Shown here: positions 7,276-14,767 of the stretch, one piece after another
How the letters are laid out: every line of letters begins with the position of its first letter
How positions within the stretch are numbered: position 1 is the first letter of the stretch
DNA from: Bacteroidales bacterium
GTDB taxonomy: Bacteria; Bacteroidota; Bacteroidia; Bacteroidales; Muribaculaceae
NCBI GenBank assembly: GCA_900766975.1
Contig: CAAFXO010000035.1
Location: forward strand, 1 to 26,267
Direction of reading: 5' to 3'
Length of the DNA: 26,267 nt
Translations under genes and position numbers: made by a program
Notes under the pieces: generated by a model
What the model saw: the letters and a program-made list of their open reading frames with translations, nothing else
The model's database searches: none
What the model was told of the DNA's origin: nothing

Positions 7276-8376
7276 ATGGAACACCCCGAAAATCATCCCG
7301 ATTACAAAGGCCTTCAGGTCAACTCCGGAGTCATCTCTCAGCCCAGTGTCAACCCCTATCGACGCCCGGTGGCGCGACGTCGTCTTCTTACTCCCGGCGA
7401 GTATGTGGAGGGTATCCTCAAGGGTAATGTCACCGTGTTGGGGCAGGCTGTGACTCTGGTCGAGTCGACCGTTGATGCGCATCAACAGATAGCTCAGGAG
7501 GTGATCGAAAAGTGCCTCCCATATACCGGCAATTCACGTCGTATCGGCATCACCGGCGTGCCGGGTGCCGGCAAGTCTACTTCGATCGATGTCTTTGGAC
7601 TCCACGTCCTCAAGCAGGGTGGCAAACTTGCCGTTCTCGCCATCGACCCCTCGAGCGAACGTACACAAGGCTCGATCCTCGGCGATAAGACTCGTATGGA
7701 GAAACTCTCCCAGCATCCCAATGCTTTTATCCGCCCTTCCCCCTCGGCAGGTTCCCTGGGTGGTGTGGCGCGTAAGACTCGCGAGACTATCGTGCTCTGC
7801 GAGGCGGCAGGTTATAACAATATCTTTGTAGAGACCGTGGGTGTCGGCCAGTCAGAAACCGCCGTACATTCCATGGTAGACTTCTTCTTGCTGATTCAGC
7901 TGGCAGGCACCGGCGATGAGCTCCAAGGTATCAAGCGAGGCATCATGGAGATGGCTGACGGCATCGCCATCAATAAGGCTGACGGTGACAATATCGACCG
8001 CGCTAATCTGGCAGCCGCTCAGTTCCGCAATGCCATGATGCTCTTCCCTCCGACTCCCAGCAAGTGGAAACCGGAAGTCACTACCTATAGCGGATATTAC
8101 GAGCTCAATATCGACAAGGTGTGGGATATGATCGACCGATATTTCGAATATGTCAAGAAGACCGGTTATTTCGAACGTAAGCGCAATGAGCAAGCCAAGT
8201 ATTGGATGCTCGAGACCATCAATGAGCAGCTGCGCAACCACTTCTACAGCCTCCCCGAGATCCGAGCACTCCTCGAGCAGAAGGAGATGAGAATCCTCAA
8301 CAACGAGCAGTCCTCCTTCACCGCCGCTCACGAAGTCCTCGACCGATACTACCAAATCCTCCGATCTGAAAAATAA
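7276..8376 (+). CDS. meaB: Methylmalonyl-CoA mutase-associated GTPase MeaB
   Basis: A 366-residue G3E-type P-loop GTPase (MeaB/ArgK). It chaperones loading and repair of the adenosylcobalamin cofactor of methylmalonyl-CoA mutase, which serves the succinate-propionate route. Motifs: Walker A GVPGAGKS (about residues 94-101), DPSSERTQGSILGD (124-137), the switch segment ETVGVGQSE (186-194) and guanine-specificity motif NKAD (233-236). The C-terminal part is helical, as in family members that dimerise there. The mutase subunit genes are not in the window, so here the gene stands alone behind its own promoter and is closed by a strong terminator. Confidence 0.95.
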   Translation: MEHPENHPDYKGLQVNSGVISQPSVNPYRRPVARRRLLTPGEYVEGILKGNVTVLGQAVTLVESTVDAHQQIAQEVIEKCLPYTGNSRRIGITGVPGAGKSTSIDVFGLHVLKQGGKLAVLAIDPSSERTQGSILGDKTRMEKLSQHPNAFIRPSPSAGSLGGVARKTRETIVLCEAAGYNNIFVETVGVGQSETAVHSMVDFFLLIQLAGTGDELQGIKRGIMEMADGIAINKADGDNIDRANLAAAQFRNAMMLFPPTPSKWKPEVTTYSGYYELNIDKVWDMIDRYFEYVKKTGYFERKRNEQAKYWMLETINEQLRNHFYSLPEIRALLEQKEMRILNNEQSSFTAAHEVLDRYYQILRSEK

Positions 8377-8378
8377 TA

Positions 8379-8412
8379 AAAGAGGCGTTCCACCGAACGC
8401 CTCTTTCTTTTA
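8379..8412 (+). terminator. Rho-independent terminator of meaB
   Basis: A perfect 12-bp stem (8379-8390 AAAGAGGCGTTC with 8395-8406) and loop CACC is followed by a T-rich tract. It starts just after the meaB stop codon. Confidence 0.9.
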
Positions 8413-8418
8413 TGAATG

Positions 8419-8457
8419 TTCGTGGCGATTATTCGCCACGAAGGGTGGCATCACCCT
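8419..8457. repeat. Two back-to-back inverted repeats between meaB and topA
   Basis: TTCGTGGCGA (8419-8428) pairs perfectly with 8433-8442 around loop TTAT; AGGGTG (8442-8447) then pairs with CACCCT (8452-8457) around GCAT. Neither has a T tract. They lie between the meaB terminator and the topA promoter and could be a REP-like element or a transcript-end protection structure. Confidence 0.6.
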
Positions 8458-8462
8458 CTAAA

Positions 8463-8494
8463 TTTGCGTAAAACGAGTAAATTTATTAATTTTG
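8463..8494 (+). promoter_or_regulatory. Promoter of topA
   Basis: TTTG at 8463-8466, a 20-bp spacer, and TAATTTTG at 8487-8494 match the Bacteroidetes consensus fully. The transcript should start near 8501, leaving a leader of about 65 bases before the ATG. Confidence 0.85.
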
Positions 8495-8565
8495 CCAATT
8501 CTCCTCTCTTTATGATAAAATGTCGCGATCTCCTGTGGATCCGATCATAATTACCGGAAACGAAT

Positions 8566-10920
8566 ATGAAGAATTTAGTTATAGTCGAGTCTCCTTCTAA
8601 AGTCAAGAAGATTGAGCAGTTTTTAGGGCCCGATTATAAGGTGATGTCAAGTTTTGGACACATCCGTGACCTCGAGAAGCGGGGCATGAGTGTGGATATT
8701 GAAGACAATTTTACACCGAAATATGTCATCCCTGCCGACAAGCGGGAGGTGGTGAAAAGTCTGAAAGCAGCCGCCTCGAAGGCTGATACCGTATGGCTCG
8801 CAACCGATGAGGACCGCGAGGGAGAGGCTATTGCCTGGCACCTCTATGAAGTGCTCGGGTTGAAGCCGGAGAAGACCAATCGTATCTGCTTCCACGAGAT
8901 TACGAAGCCTGCCCTCTTGGAGGCTGTAGCGAATCCTCGCAAGATAGATATCGACCGTGTCAACTCGCAGCAAGCTCGCCGCGTGTTGGACCGTATCGTC
9001 GGTTTTGAACTCAGCCCGGTGCTCTGGAAGAAGATCAAACCGTCGCTCTCGGCGGGTCGTGTGCAGAGTGCCACACTCCGTCTTGTCTGTGAACGTGAGA
9101 TAGAGATCCGCGACTTCGTGCCGGAGCCATTCTATCGCCTTACAGCCATATTTATCTCCCCTTCGGGTGTGGCGTTCAAGGCTCGCAGCCCTCAGAAGTT
9201 CAATACTCGCCAAGAGGCTATGCAGATCATCGAGCTCTGCAAGGGTGCTCATTTCAGCGTATCCGATATGGAACGCAAGCCTCTGCAACGCAAGCCGGCT
9301 GCCCCCTTCACCACATCGACACTCCAGCAGGAGGCGGGTCGCAAACTCCACCTCAACGTCGCCACCACCATGCGCGTGGCTCAGCGACTATATGAGGAGG
9401 GTCACATCACATACATGCGTACCGACTCCACCAACCTCTCCGAACTCGCCATCCGCGATATCGCCAAGACCATCACCGCCGATTATGGCAAGGAGTATCT
9501 TCAAACTCGCCACTATCACACCAACATCAAGAATGCTCAGGAGGCACACGAAGCCATCCGCCCGACATATATCTCGAACAAGACCATCGACGGAAGCCCG
9601 GTGGAGCAACGTCTCTATCAGCTGATATGGAAGCGTGCCGTAGCCTCGCAGATGAGCGAAGCACGCCTCGAGAAGACCACTATCGATATCGCTATGGACA
9701 ATAGCGACACTACCTTCGACCTCCAGGGCGAAACGCTCCTCTTCGAGGGTTTCATGAAGGTGTATGGCGCATCGGTCGATGGCGAAAATCTCGATATCGC
9801 CGATGATGATAAGGAGTCGGGCCTTTTGCCTGCCCTCAGCGTTGGCGACGCCCTCGGCATGCGCAATGTCACTGCCACCGAACGCTTCACACTCGGCCCG
9901 GTGCGTTACACCGAGCCCGAACTTATCAAGAAGATGGATAAGATAGGGATCGGACGTCCCTCCACCACAGCCACCACCGTGACCACCCTCCGCACTCGAG
10001 AGTATATCGTCGATGGCGACAGCGAGGGTATGGAACGCAACTATAATGTCATCTCTTTAGATGGCGACAAGGTGACTGAAGAGGTCCGCACCGAGCGTTA
10101 TGGCGCTACTCGCGGACATATCGTGCCCACTGATGTCGGCATGGTGGTAATCGACTTCTTGACACAACACTTCCCCGACATCGTCGACTATGGTTTTACG
10201 GCGAAGATCGAGGAGAAGATTGATGAAATAGCCGAAGGGAAACTCCCCTGGCAAGAGGAGATGGCAGACTTCTATCGTGATTTCCATCCCGGTGTGGAGC
10301 GTGCCGACTCGATGCGTATGGAGCATAAGGTGGGAGAGCGTGTGCTGGGTGTAGACCCCAAGAGCGGACGTCGCGTCTCGGTGAAGATCGGTCGCTTCGG
10401 ACCGGTGGCACAGATCGGCGAATCGACCGACGATGAGAAGCCCCTCTTCGCCAGCCTAAACGATGGGCAGAGCCTCCAGACCATCACTCTCGACGAGGCG
10501 CTCAAACTCTTCGAACTCCCCCGCAAACTGGGTGAATATCAAGAGATGGAAGTCTCTGCGGCTATCGGTAGATTCGGTCCATACGTGCATCATGGCAAGC
10601 AATTCGTATCCATCCCCAAGGAGATGGATCCCTATACCATCACCCTCGACGAGGCAATCCGTCTGATTGAAAACAAGCAGGAAGAGGAGGCGAATCGACA
10701 CATCAAGTCATTCGACGAGATGCCCGGTTTGGAGGTGCTCAATGGGCGTTTCGGACCCTATATTGCCTACAAGAAAGAGGGTGACAAGAAGGCCACCAAC
10801 TACAAAATTCCGAAAGGCAAAGATCCCGAAGCCTTGACCCTCGAAGAGGTAAAAGCCATAATGGAAGCGCAAGACGCCGCCCCCGCCAAGCGCCGCCCCG
10901 CCCGCAAATCAAAAAAATAA
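8566..10920 (+). CDS. topA: DNA topoisomerase I (type IA)
   Basis: A 784-residue type IA topoisomerase that relaxes negative supercoils. The Toprim domain opens with VIVESPSKVKKIE (catalytic Glu8) and holds the acidic motif DEDREGE (81-87). The active-site tyrosine is Tyr283 in HITYMRTDSTN. The core runs to about residue 590. The C-terminal part consists of repeats built on RFGP (RFGPVAQIG, IGRFGPYVHHGKQF, NGRFGPYIAYKKEG) and a basic tail APAKRRPARKSKK. It lacks the cysteine-type zinc fingers of the E. coli enzyme, as I recall for Bacteroidetes TopA. Single gene with its own promoter; no clear terminator follows. Confidence 0.98.
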   Translation: MKNLVIVESPSKVKKIEQFLGPDYKVMSSFGHIRDLEKRGMSVDIEDNFTPKYVIPADKREVVKSLKAAASKADTVWLATDEDREGEAIAWHLYEVLGLKPEKTNRICFHEITKPALLEAVANPRKIDIDRVNSQQARRVLDRIVGFELSPVLWKKIKPSLSAGRVQSATLRLVCEREIEIRDFVPEPFYRLTAIFISPSGVAFKARSPQKFNTRQEAMQIIELCKGAHFSVSDMERKPLQRKPAAPFTTSTLQQEAGRKLHLNVATTMRVAQRLYEEGHITYMRTDSTNLSELAIRDIAKTITADYGKEYLQTRHYHTNIKNAQEAHEAIRPTYISNKTIDGSPVEQRLYQLIWKRAVASQMSEARLEKTTIDIAMDNSDTTFDLQGETLLFEGFMKVYGASVDGENLDIADDDKESGLLPALSVGDALGMRNVTATERFTLGPVRYTEPELIKKMDKIGIGRPSTTATTVTTLRTREYIVDGDSEGMERNYNVISLDGDKVTEEVRTERYGATRGHIVPTDVGMVVIDFLTQHFPDIVDYGFTAKIEEKIDEIAEGKLPWQEEMADFYRDFHPGVERADSMRMEHKVGERVLGVDPKSGRRVSVKIGRFGPVAQIGESTDDEKPLFASLNDGQSLQTITLDEALKLFELPRKLGEYQEMEVSAAIGRFGPYVHHGKQFVSIPKEMDPYTITLDEAIRLIENKQEEEANRHIKSFDEMPGLEVLNGRFGPYIAYKKEGDKKATNYKIPKGKDPEALTLEEVKAIMEAQDAAPAKRRPARKSKK

Positions 10921-10975
10921 ACCCGATAGACCACAATATATACAAGTGAGACCGACGACCCGATAACGTTATGTG

Positions 10976-10987
10976 TCAATCGATTGA
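10976..10987. promoter_or_regulatory. Perfect 12-bp palindrome TCAATCGATTGA
   Basis: It lies 56 bp after topA in the 218-bp gap before the SprT-like gene. A near-identical dyad GTCAATCAATTGAC occurs at 14689-14702. It could be a binding site, but nothing shows which protein would bind. Confidence 0.3.
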
Positions 10988-11081
10988 TTTCCATTGTCAA
11001 GCCACTATGGAGGCGCTCTTTAGACGATAACTCCGCGATCGGTATAATGCTCAGGCAGAAGAAGTCATGATGTGTAGGTAA

Positions 11082-11135
11082 ACAGAATCAGAGAATAAGT
11101 GTAAGATGTTTGGGTATACAGAATGAGAGAATAAG
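11082..11135 (+). repeat. 18-bp direct repeat, 36-bp period, before the SprT-like gene
   Basis: ACAGAATCAGAGAATAAG at 11082-11099 recurs at 11118-11135 with one change (C to G). The second copy ends 3 bp before the SprT-like start codon, so the repeat covers its ribosome-binding region. A weak GATGTTTG box (one base off TAnnTTTG) lies between the copies at about 11105-11112. No other gene or strong promoter is seen between 10921 and 11138. Confidence 0.6.
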
Positions 11136-11138
11136 AGC

Positions 11139-11813
11139 ATGAGAGCATCGCTTGAATATATCAAATCGAAGTTTGACGAATATAACGCATTGATGTTTGA
11201 GGGGAAGTTATCTCCTATCCCCTTTCAACTGAGCCGTGCCAAGTCTTTCCTTGGCGCCGTGACCTGTCAGCGAAAGAGAAATCCCGACAACACCTGGCGC
11301 TATCATAGCTTTGTCTTTAAGATCAGCACCCTGTTAGACATGCCCGAAGATGTGGTGGAAGACACCATCATCCATGAGATGATACACTACTACATCATGA
11401 GCAATCAGCTGCAAGACACCGCTCCTCACGGCCGGCTCTTCATCGCCAAGATGATGGAGATCAACCGCAATTTCCACCGCCATCTGACCATTTCCCACCG
11501 TGCCACAAAAGAGGAGCAGGATAGCGACGGAAGAATCCGGCAGCACATCATCTGTGTGTCACGCCTGAAGAACGGCAAACGAGGTGTGACCGTAGTGGCG
11601 AGGACTCGACTATTTGAACTATGGGATGCCATGTCGCGCATCCCACAAATCGAAGAACTGAAATGGGTGGTATCGATCGACCCATACTTCAACCGCTTCC
11701 CCCGCTCACAAAAGCCAAGCATCTACATAGTCCCTTCCGAAGAGTTAGACCCCCACCTGCAAGAAGCCAAAGAGCTAATCCGCCAAGGCAACACCATCCA
11801 CCCCAAGCGATAG
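11139..11813 (+). CDS. SprT-like domain protein (putative zinc metalloprotease)
   Basis: A 224-residue protein with the SprT-like fold: N-terminal helix, MFEGKLSP segment, then the zinc motif HEMIH (His79, Glu80, His83) and a likely third ligand His97 in APHG. In eukaryotes SprT-type domains (Spartan) degrade DNA-protein crosslinks; the bacterial proteins are little studied. There is no four-cysteine zinc ribbon here: only one Cys follows the catalytic motif. The C-terminal part (KNGKRGVTVVARTRLFELW) is typical of Bacteroidales members as I recall. It follows topA on the same strand after 218 bp and faces the ATPase gene. Confidence 0.82.
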   Translation: MRASLEYIKSKFDEYNALMFEGKLSPIPFQLSRAKSFLGAVTCQRKRNPDNTWRYHSFVFKISTLLDMPEDVVEDTIIHEMIHYYIMSNQLQDTAPHGRLFIAKMMEINRNFHRHLTISHRATKEEQDSDGRIRQHIICVSRLKNGKRGVTVVARTRLFELWDAMSRIPQIEELKWVVSIDPYFNRFPRSQKPSIYIVPSEELDPHLQEAKELIRQGNTIHPKR

Positions 11814-11918
11814 ATAAAAGCACTTGTAAGATACTGCTTTGGATCCGGCTATCATTTGACGATATGCCGAAGATTTGATACATTTGTGCCGCGCTTTTCT
11901 CTCTGTCTTGGATCTTGA

Positions 11919-11949
11919 CGGGTCAAATGCCATGTATGCTCTTGACCCG
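11919..11949. repeat. 8-bp inverted repeat between convergent genes
   Basis: CGGGTCAA (11919-11926) pairs with TTGACCCG (11942-11949) over a 15-base loop, between the ends of the SprT-like gene and the ATPase gene. No T tract on either strand, so termination is uncertain. Nothing else is seen between 11814 and 11960. Confidence 0.35.
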
Positions 11950-11960
11950 GGGCAATGTCG

Positions 11961-13388
11961 TCAGTCTGAAAAAAGATCATCCAAGACCACCGAGGCATGG
12001 ATGGCATCGGCATACATCCCCCTTGCCATGCCAAAAGTGGTGATAAGCGTGGGTATGATGCCATAATGTGTCTGAATGGCAGTTCGGAAATTCTCAACCC
12101 TGCGACCTATATTCAAATATTCTTCCTGCGAAAGGACATATTCTGTTTCGCTGTATTTAATCTCGCATAGATTGATCATCTTGTCGGCGCGTTCTATCAA
12201 TAAGTCAATCTGCGCCGGATGCTCTGAGTCTTTGCTTCGCCATGAATACGACTCCGTTACTACACTGCTGATTCCCAAGGCTTTCTTTATCTGTGATATA
12301 TGAGCCATGCAGACGCGTTCGTAGGCCAGCCCAAGCCAGGTATTGACCATGGGCGTACCTTGTAGCCGAGTCCAATAACTTGTATTCATAGATGCCTTGC
12401 CTATAAACGAATGATAGAACAGGGTGTAAAAGTCCACCAGTCGGTAGATGTATGAATTGCTCTTTACTTGCTTTCCTCTGACTTTATACGAGCGTAGAAA
12501 ATCGCAATATACGAGGTCGGTCAGGATGTCACCAAGATGCCCATTATTGTTGCTGCCCAAATTTTTGCAGATCTCTTCACGAGTCAATCCCGACGGTTTT
12601 GATGCCAGCAATTTGATAATGGCAAGATAGGGCTCCGGATTTCTGAACAGTGAAGCAAATAGCCTTCGATATTCTTTCTGCAATTCTCCATATTCTGAGA
12701 AAAACAATCGGTCTAAGCCTTGAGCCGGACTTTCATCAGCATTGAACAGACTAAGGTAGTAGGGTACACCGCCCACAGCCATATAGGTGTGTAGCACGCT
12801 GAGACGAGACCATGGGAAGCCGGAAGCCCTGAAATACTCTTCTGTCTCGCGGAGTGTAAATGGCTTCAATGGCATTTCGTGTGTCACACGGTCATGCAGT
12901 CCGCCATGATTGTCTATGATATTACGCACCATCCAAGAGGTGGCAGAGCCGCAGACTATCAGCTTTATCTCGGCTTGCCATGCCGCCCAGCTGTTCCAAA
13001 AATGCCCCAATGCATGAACAAATCCTGATTTCGGTGTATCGAGACAGGGCAACTCGTCAATGAATATTATGCAAGGAGTGCCCGGTTCTATCTGTTGCTC
13101 CAACAGAGCACGCAGAGCAAAAAATGCATCCAACCATGTAGCCGGTTTTCGACCTTTATAGCCATATTGTTTAAGCGCGTAGGCGAATGCTGTCAGTTGC
13201 TCCGTTTTCTTTCCATCGATTATGCCTGTCATGTCGAAGGCGAATCTATTCTTAAAATACTGGCGTATAAGGTATGTCTTGCCAACACGTCTGCGTCCAT
13301 ATATGGCAATAAACTCTGAATGATTAGAAGAAATATACTTCTCCAACAGAGCAATCTCTTTTTTGCGACCGATAATTGAGTTTTGCAT
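11961..13388 (-). CDS. AAA ATPase of the archaeal-ATPase/DUF234 type
   Basis: A 475-residue STAND/AAA-like ATPase with Walker A GRRRVGKT (31-38), Walker B FIDEL (109-113), the strand CGSATSWM (146-153), and the family run RVTHEMPLKPFTL. A winged-helix segment lies near 255-315. The C-terminal DUF234-like region has an Asp in QIDLLI (about 395) and EIK (409-411), a pattern like PD-(D/E)XK nucleases. Function is unknown; such genes are scattered and common in Bacteroidetes and archaea. An upstream GTG at 13418 would lie within the -7 promoter box, so the ATG at 13388 is used. It opens an accessory patch with lower G+C than its neighbours. No partner gene is beside it. Confidence 0.85.
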   Translation of the reverse strand: MQNSIIGRKKEIALLEKYISSNHSEFIAIYGRRRVGKTYLIRQYFKNRFAFDMTGIIDGKKTEQLTAFAYALKQYGYKGRKPATWLDAFFALRALLEQQIEPGTPCIIFIDELPCLDTPKSGFVHALGHFWNSWAAWQAEIKLIVCGSATSWMVRNIIDNHGGLHDRVTHEMPLKPFTLRETEEYFRASGFPWSRLSVLHTYMAVGGVPYYLSLFNADESPAQGLDRLFFSEYGELQKEYRRLFASLFRNPEPYLAIIKLLASKPSGLTREEICKNLGSNNNGHLGDILTDLVYCDFLRSYKVRGKQVKSNSYIYRLVDFYTLFYHSFIGKASMNTSYWTRLQGTPMVNTWLGLAYERVCMAHISQIKKALGISSVVTESYSWRSKDSEHPAQIDLLIERADKMINLCEIKYSETEYVLSQEEYLNIGRRVENFRTAIQTHYGIIPTLITTFGMARGMYADAIHASVVLDDLFSD

Positions 13389-13407
13389 ATAGTCTCGATT
13401 TTTGTTG

Positions 13408-13415
13408 CAAAGATA
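13408..13415 (-). promoter_or_regulatory. -7 promoter element of the ATPase gene
   Basis: The minus strand reads TATCTTTG, a match to TAnnTTTG, 20 bp before the ATG at 13388; the leader would be about 13 bases. No TTTG is present at the -33 spacing; the arm of a long inverted repeat (13434-13454) lies there instead. Confidence 0.55.
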
Positions 13416-13433
13416 CACAATTTTTTTGAAAAA

Positions 13434-13491
13434 TAGCCGATAGCGGGCGAAAGTGTATATAAAAACATCGACTTTCGCCCGCTATCGCCTA
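13434..13491. repeat. 21-bp inverted repeat upstream of the ATPase promoter
   Basis: Positions 13434-13454 pair with 13471-13491 over 21 bp with one C-C mismatch; the inner 17 bp are perfect and the loop has 16 bases. On the plus strand a T6 run follows nearby (13499-13504). It overlaps the -33 region of the ATPase promoter, so it may be an operator, a terminator of plus-strand transcription, or the scar of a mobile element. Confidence 0.7.
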
Positions 13492-13504
13492 CTTTCGGTT
13501 TTTT

Positions 13505-13925
13505 GCGTCCTGTTAAGATATGCTTCCTGCTCCGCTACCCGGCTTTAGTAAAACCGGGGCTATGAGTTGACAAAAAATTGCCGGCGTTTATTTCTGTTTC
13601 ACCTCTTTAGTTGGTTGCTGTGAAAACCGTCGAAACACAGGTCTTCGTCCAGTGTCGGCCAATGTATGCCATAGTATGACAATGTGTAATGATTCCTCTC
13701 TTGCATTCTATAGCGCTCTAAACATCATTTTTTCTTTCCGGAACTTTGCAATTCATAGAAAGCCGCCTAATCGAAAAAAATGTGTTTTTCTTCATTTTTT
13801 TTCGATTAGTTTTGCATTTTAGGAAATAAACACTGACTTTGTAATCGAAAACTTTGATGTATACAGCACAATTCGTTATAGAACCTGTTTTATTATATAA
13901 GCGATCGCTCGTTGTAGGGCGATCG
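13505..13925. other. Gene-free AT-rich intergenic stretch
   Basis: I see no convincing gene here. It holds an inverted repeat at 13767-13809, a promoter-like TAGTTTTG at 13807-13814 (plus strand, no matching -33), the heptamer GCGCTCT at 13713-13719, and a GCGATCGC palindrome near 13902-13909 with a second GCGATCG a few bases later. Base composition is clearly lower in G+C than the flanking housekeeping genes. Confidence 0.6.
13767..13809. repeat. Inverted repeat with A/T-run arms
   Basis: CTAATCGAAAAAAATG (13767-13782) is the reverse complement of 13793-13809 apart from one extra T. The loop is about 10 bases. The right arm runs directly into a TAGTTTTG promoter-like box. A third TAATCGAAAA occurs about 75 bp beyond the first. 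Confidence 0.6.
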
Positions 13926-14325
13926 TCATGTTGGGGATGTTTTATTAGTACCATCTTTAACAAACAGAATTTCCCAACGACCGACTTTATTTGAGCCTAC
14001 GCGCTTAGTATTAACATAACCTTTCATTTTTTCTCTTTGATAGCGAACAGCGCTAACCTTCATATCTATTTTATCAGCCAGTGCGTTCGTGGCTATTGTG
14101 GGATTTAAACACATGGCTATCAGAATTTTCTTTTGGTCATCAGATAAATTCGCATCATTCTCGATACGTGTTCTTATCTGCGAATTTATCTGCGAATTTA
14201 TCTGCGAATCAGATGCTTCTATGCTGTGATTCAGAACTTTATCATCAGAATTTATCCGCGAATTTATCTGCGAAACAAACTCCGGATTCGGCTCGTATGT
14301 TGTCCAACGTCCATTTGGAGTCAAT
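13926..14325 (-). pseudogene. C-terminal remnant of a winged-helix protein (AlbA_2-type ATP-binding or Fic-like)
   Basis: An open frame of up to 150 codons reads on the minus strand to a stop at 13926, but only about 130 codons look like real protein. They hold a short SLTPNGRW segment, a linker of repeated SQINSQINS units, and a winged-helix domain (LSDDQKKILIAMCLNPTIATNALADKI, then KVGRWEILF). Such linkers and domains occur at the C termini of large AlbA_2-type ATP-binding or Fic-family proteins. The catalytic N-terminal part is missing: upstream of about 14325 the frame runs into an unrelated promoter and palindrome, and the few residues it encodes there look random. It is probably a truncated gene. 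Confidence 0.5.
14174..14209 (-). repeat. Three perfect 12-bp tandem repeats coding for QINS-type units
   Basis: TTATCTGCGAAT occurs three times without a gap (14174-14185, 14186-14197, 14198-14209), and two degenerate copies follow at 14252-14275. On the minus strand they encode the linker IRSQINSQINS-like units. The 12-bp period keeps frame, so slippage would only change linker length. Confidence 0.85.
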
Positions 14326-14344
14326 GAGAAAAGAACTAACTTTG
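14314..14344 (+). promoter_or_regulatory. Orphan consensus promoter
   Basis: TTTG (14314-14317), a 19-bp spacer and TAACTTTG (14337-14344) form a complete Bacteroidetes promoter on the plus strand. No intact gene follows: downstream is a palindromic stretch and then the tail of a broken gene. It lies exactly at the junction of the two gene remnants. Confidence 0.6.
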
Positions 14345-14412
14345 CGGTGGACCAAAAACAAAACCCTTGACTTGTCAAGGTCGGAGCAAAGAGGAGGGCT
14401 GGCCTCCACCGC
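14344..14412 (+). other. Structured junction sequence, possible short RNA
   Basis: GCGGTGGA (14344-14351) is perfectly complementary to TCCACCGC (14405-14412) and encloses a second hairpin, CCTTGA/TCAAGG with loop CTTG (14365-14380). A third helix, GGAGG/CCTCC (14393-14407), competes with the outer stem. It lies directly behind a consensus promoter. There is no T tract at the end. It might be a small RNA, a leader, or the end of a lost insertion element. Confidence 0.35.
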
Positions 14413-14428
14413 TTCTCCCTTTGTTCTG

Positions 14429-14623
14429 AAAAATTATTTAAAGTTTAACCCCCTGTCGAAAAACGGGGAGTACTATATTGACCCAACATCTAAAATAGAA
14501 ATATTCAATATACAAGGTATTATTATCCGTTCAAATTGTTCAATATCTGATATAAAAGAATTGCCATCGGGGGTATATGTAATAAAATATGGCTATGAGA
14601 TAAAAAAAGTGTATATAAGATAA
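14429..14623 (+). pseudogene. Remnant of a type IX secretion C-terminal sorting domain
   Basis: About 64 codons in one frame end at 14623 and read like the tail of a type IX secretion (Por) sorting domain: KIEIFNIQGIIIR, then ISDIKELPSGVYVIKYG, and a basic KKVYIR end. In full proteins this domain follows a large secreted enzyme or adhesin. Here no passenger precedes it; upstream in the frame is the palindromic junction, and the only upstream ATG (14324) lies inside the promoter spacer. Codons are AT-rich. It is therefore called a gene fragment. Whether the host still has a type IX system cannot be seen here. Confidence 0.5.
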
Positions 14624-14706
14624 TTGAATAAAAAGTAATGCGATCGACAATCATAAAACGAAAGTAACCTCTAATCATTTGGTTGTAGGTCAATCAATTG
14701 ACAAAA

Positions 14707-14749
14707 CCGGCAAATCCGTGTTCTAATTATTTGACACTGGATTTGCCGG
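14707..14749 (-). terminator. Terminator of galK
   Basis: CCGGCAAATCC (14707-14717) pairs perfectly with GGATTTGCCGG (14739-14749), and GTGT/ACAC extends the stem inward after a one-base bulge. Read on the minus strand, the direction of galK, the stem is followed by TTTTGT. It begins about 58 bp after the galK stop codon. Confidence 0.7.
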
Positions 14750-14767
14750 ATTTATTGTTGTCTCCTT

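Noticed and set aside
10921..11138. TATAAT string near 11043 as an E. coli-type promoter for the SprT-like gene
   Set aside because: Bacteroidetes sigma factors use TAnnTTTG, there is no matching -35 region, and the site is about 95 bp from the start codon.
13389..13418. GTG start ten codons upstream for the ATPase
   Set aside because: The GTG is directly upstream of the TATCTTTG promoter box rather than downstream of a transcription start, and the extra residues are not family-like.
13718..13963. 81-codon open frame on the minus strand
   Set aside because: It crosses an inverted repeat and a poly-A/T stretch and overlaps the end of the winged-helix remnant; no domain or ribosome-binding context.
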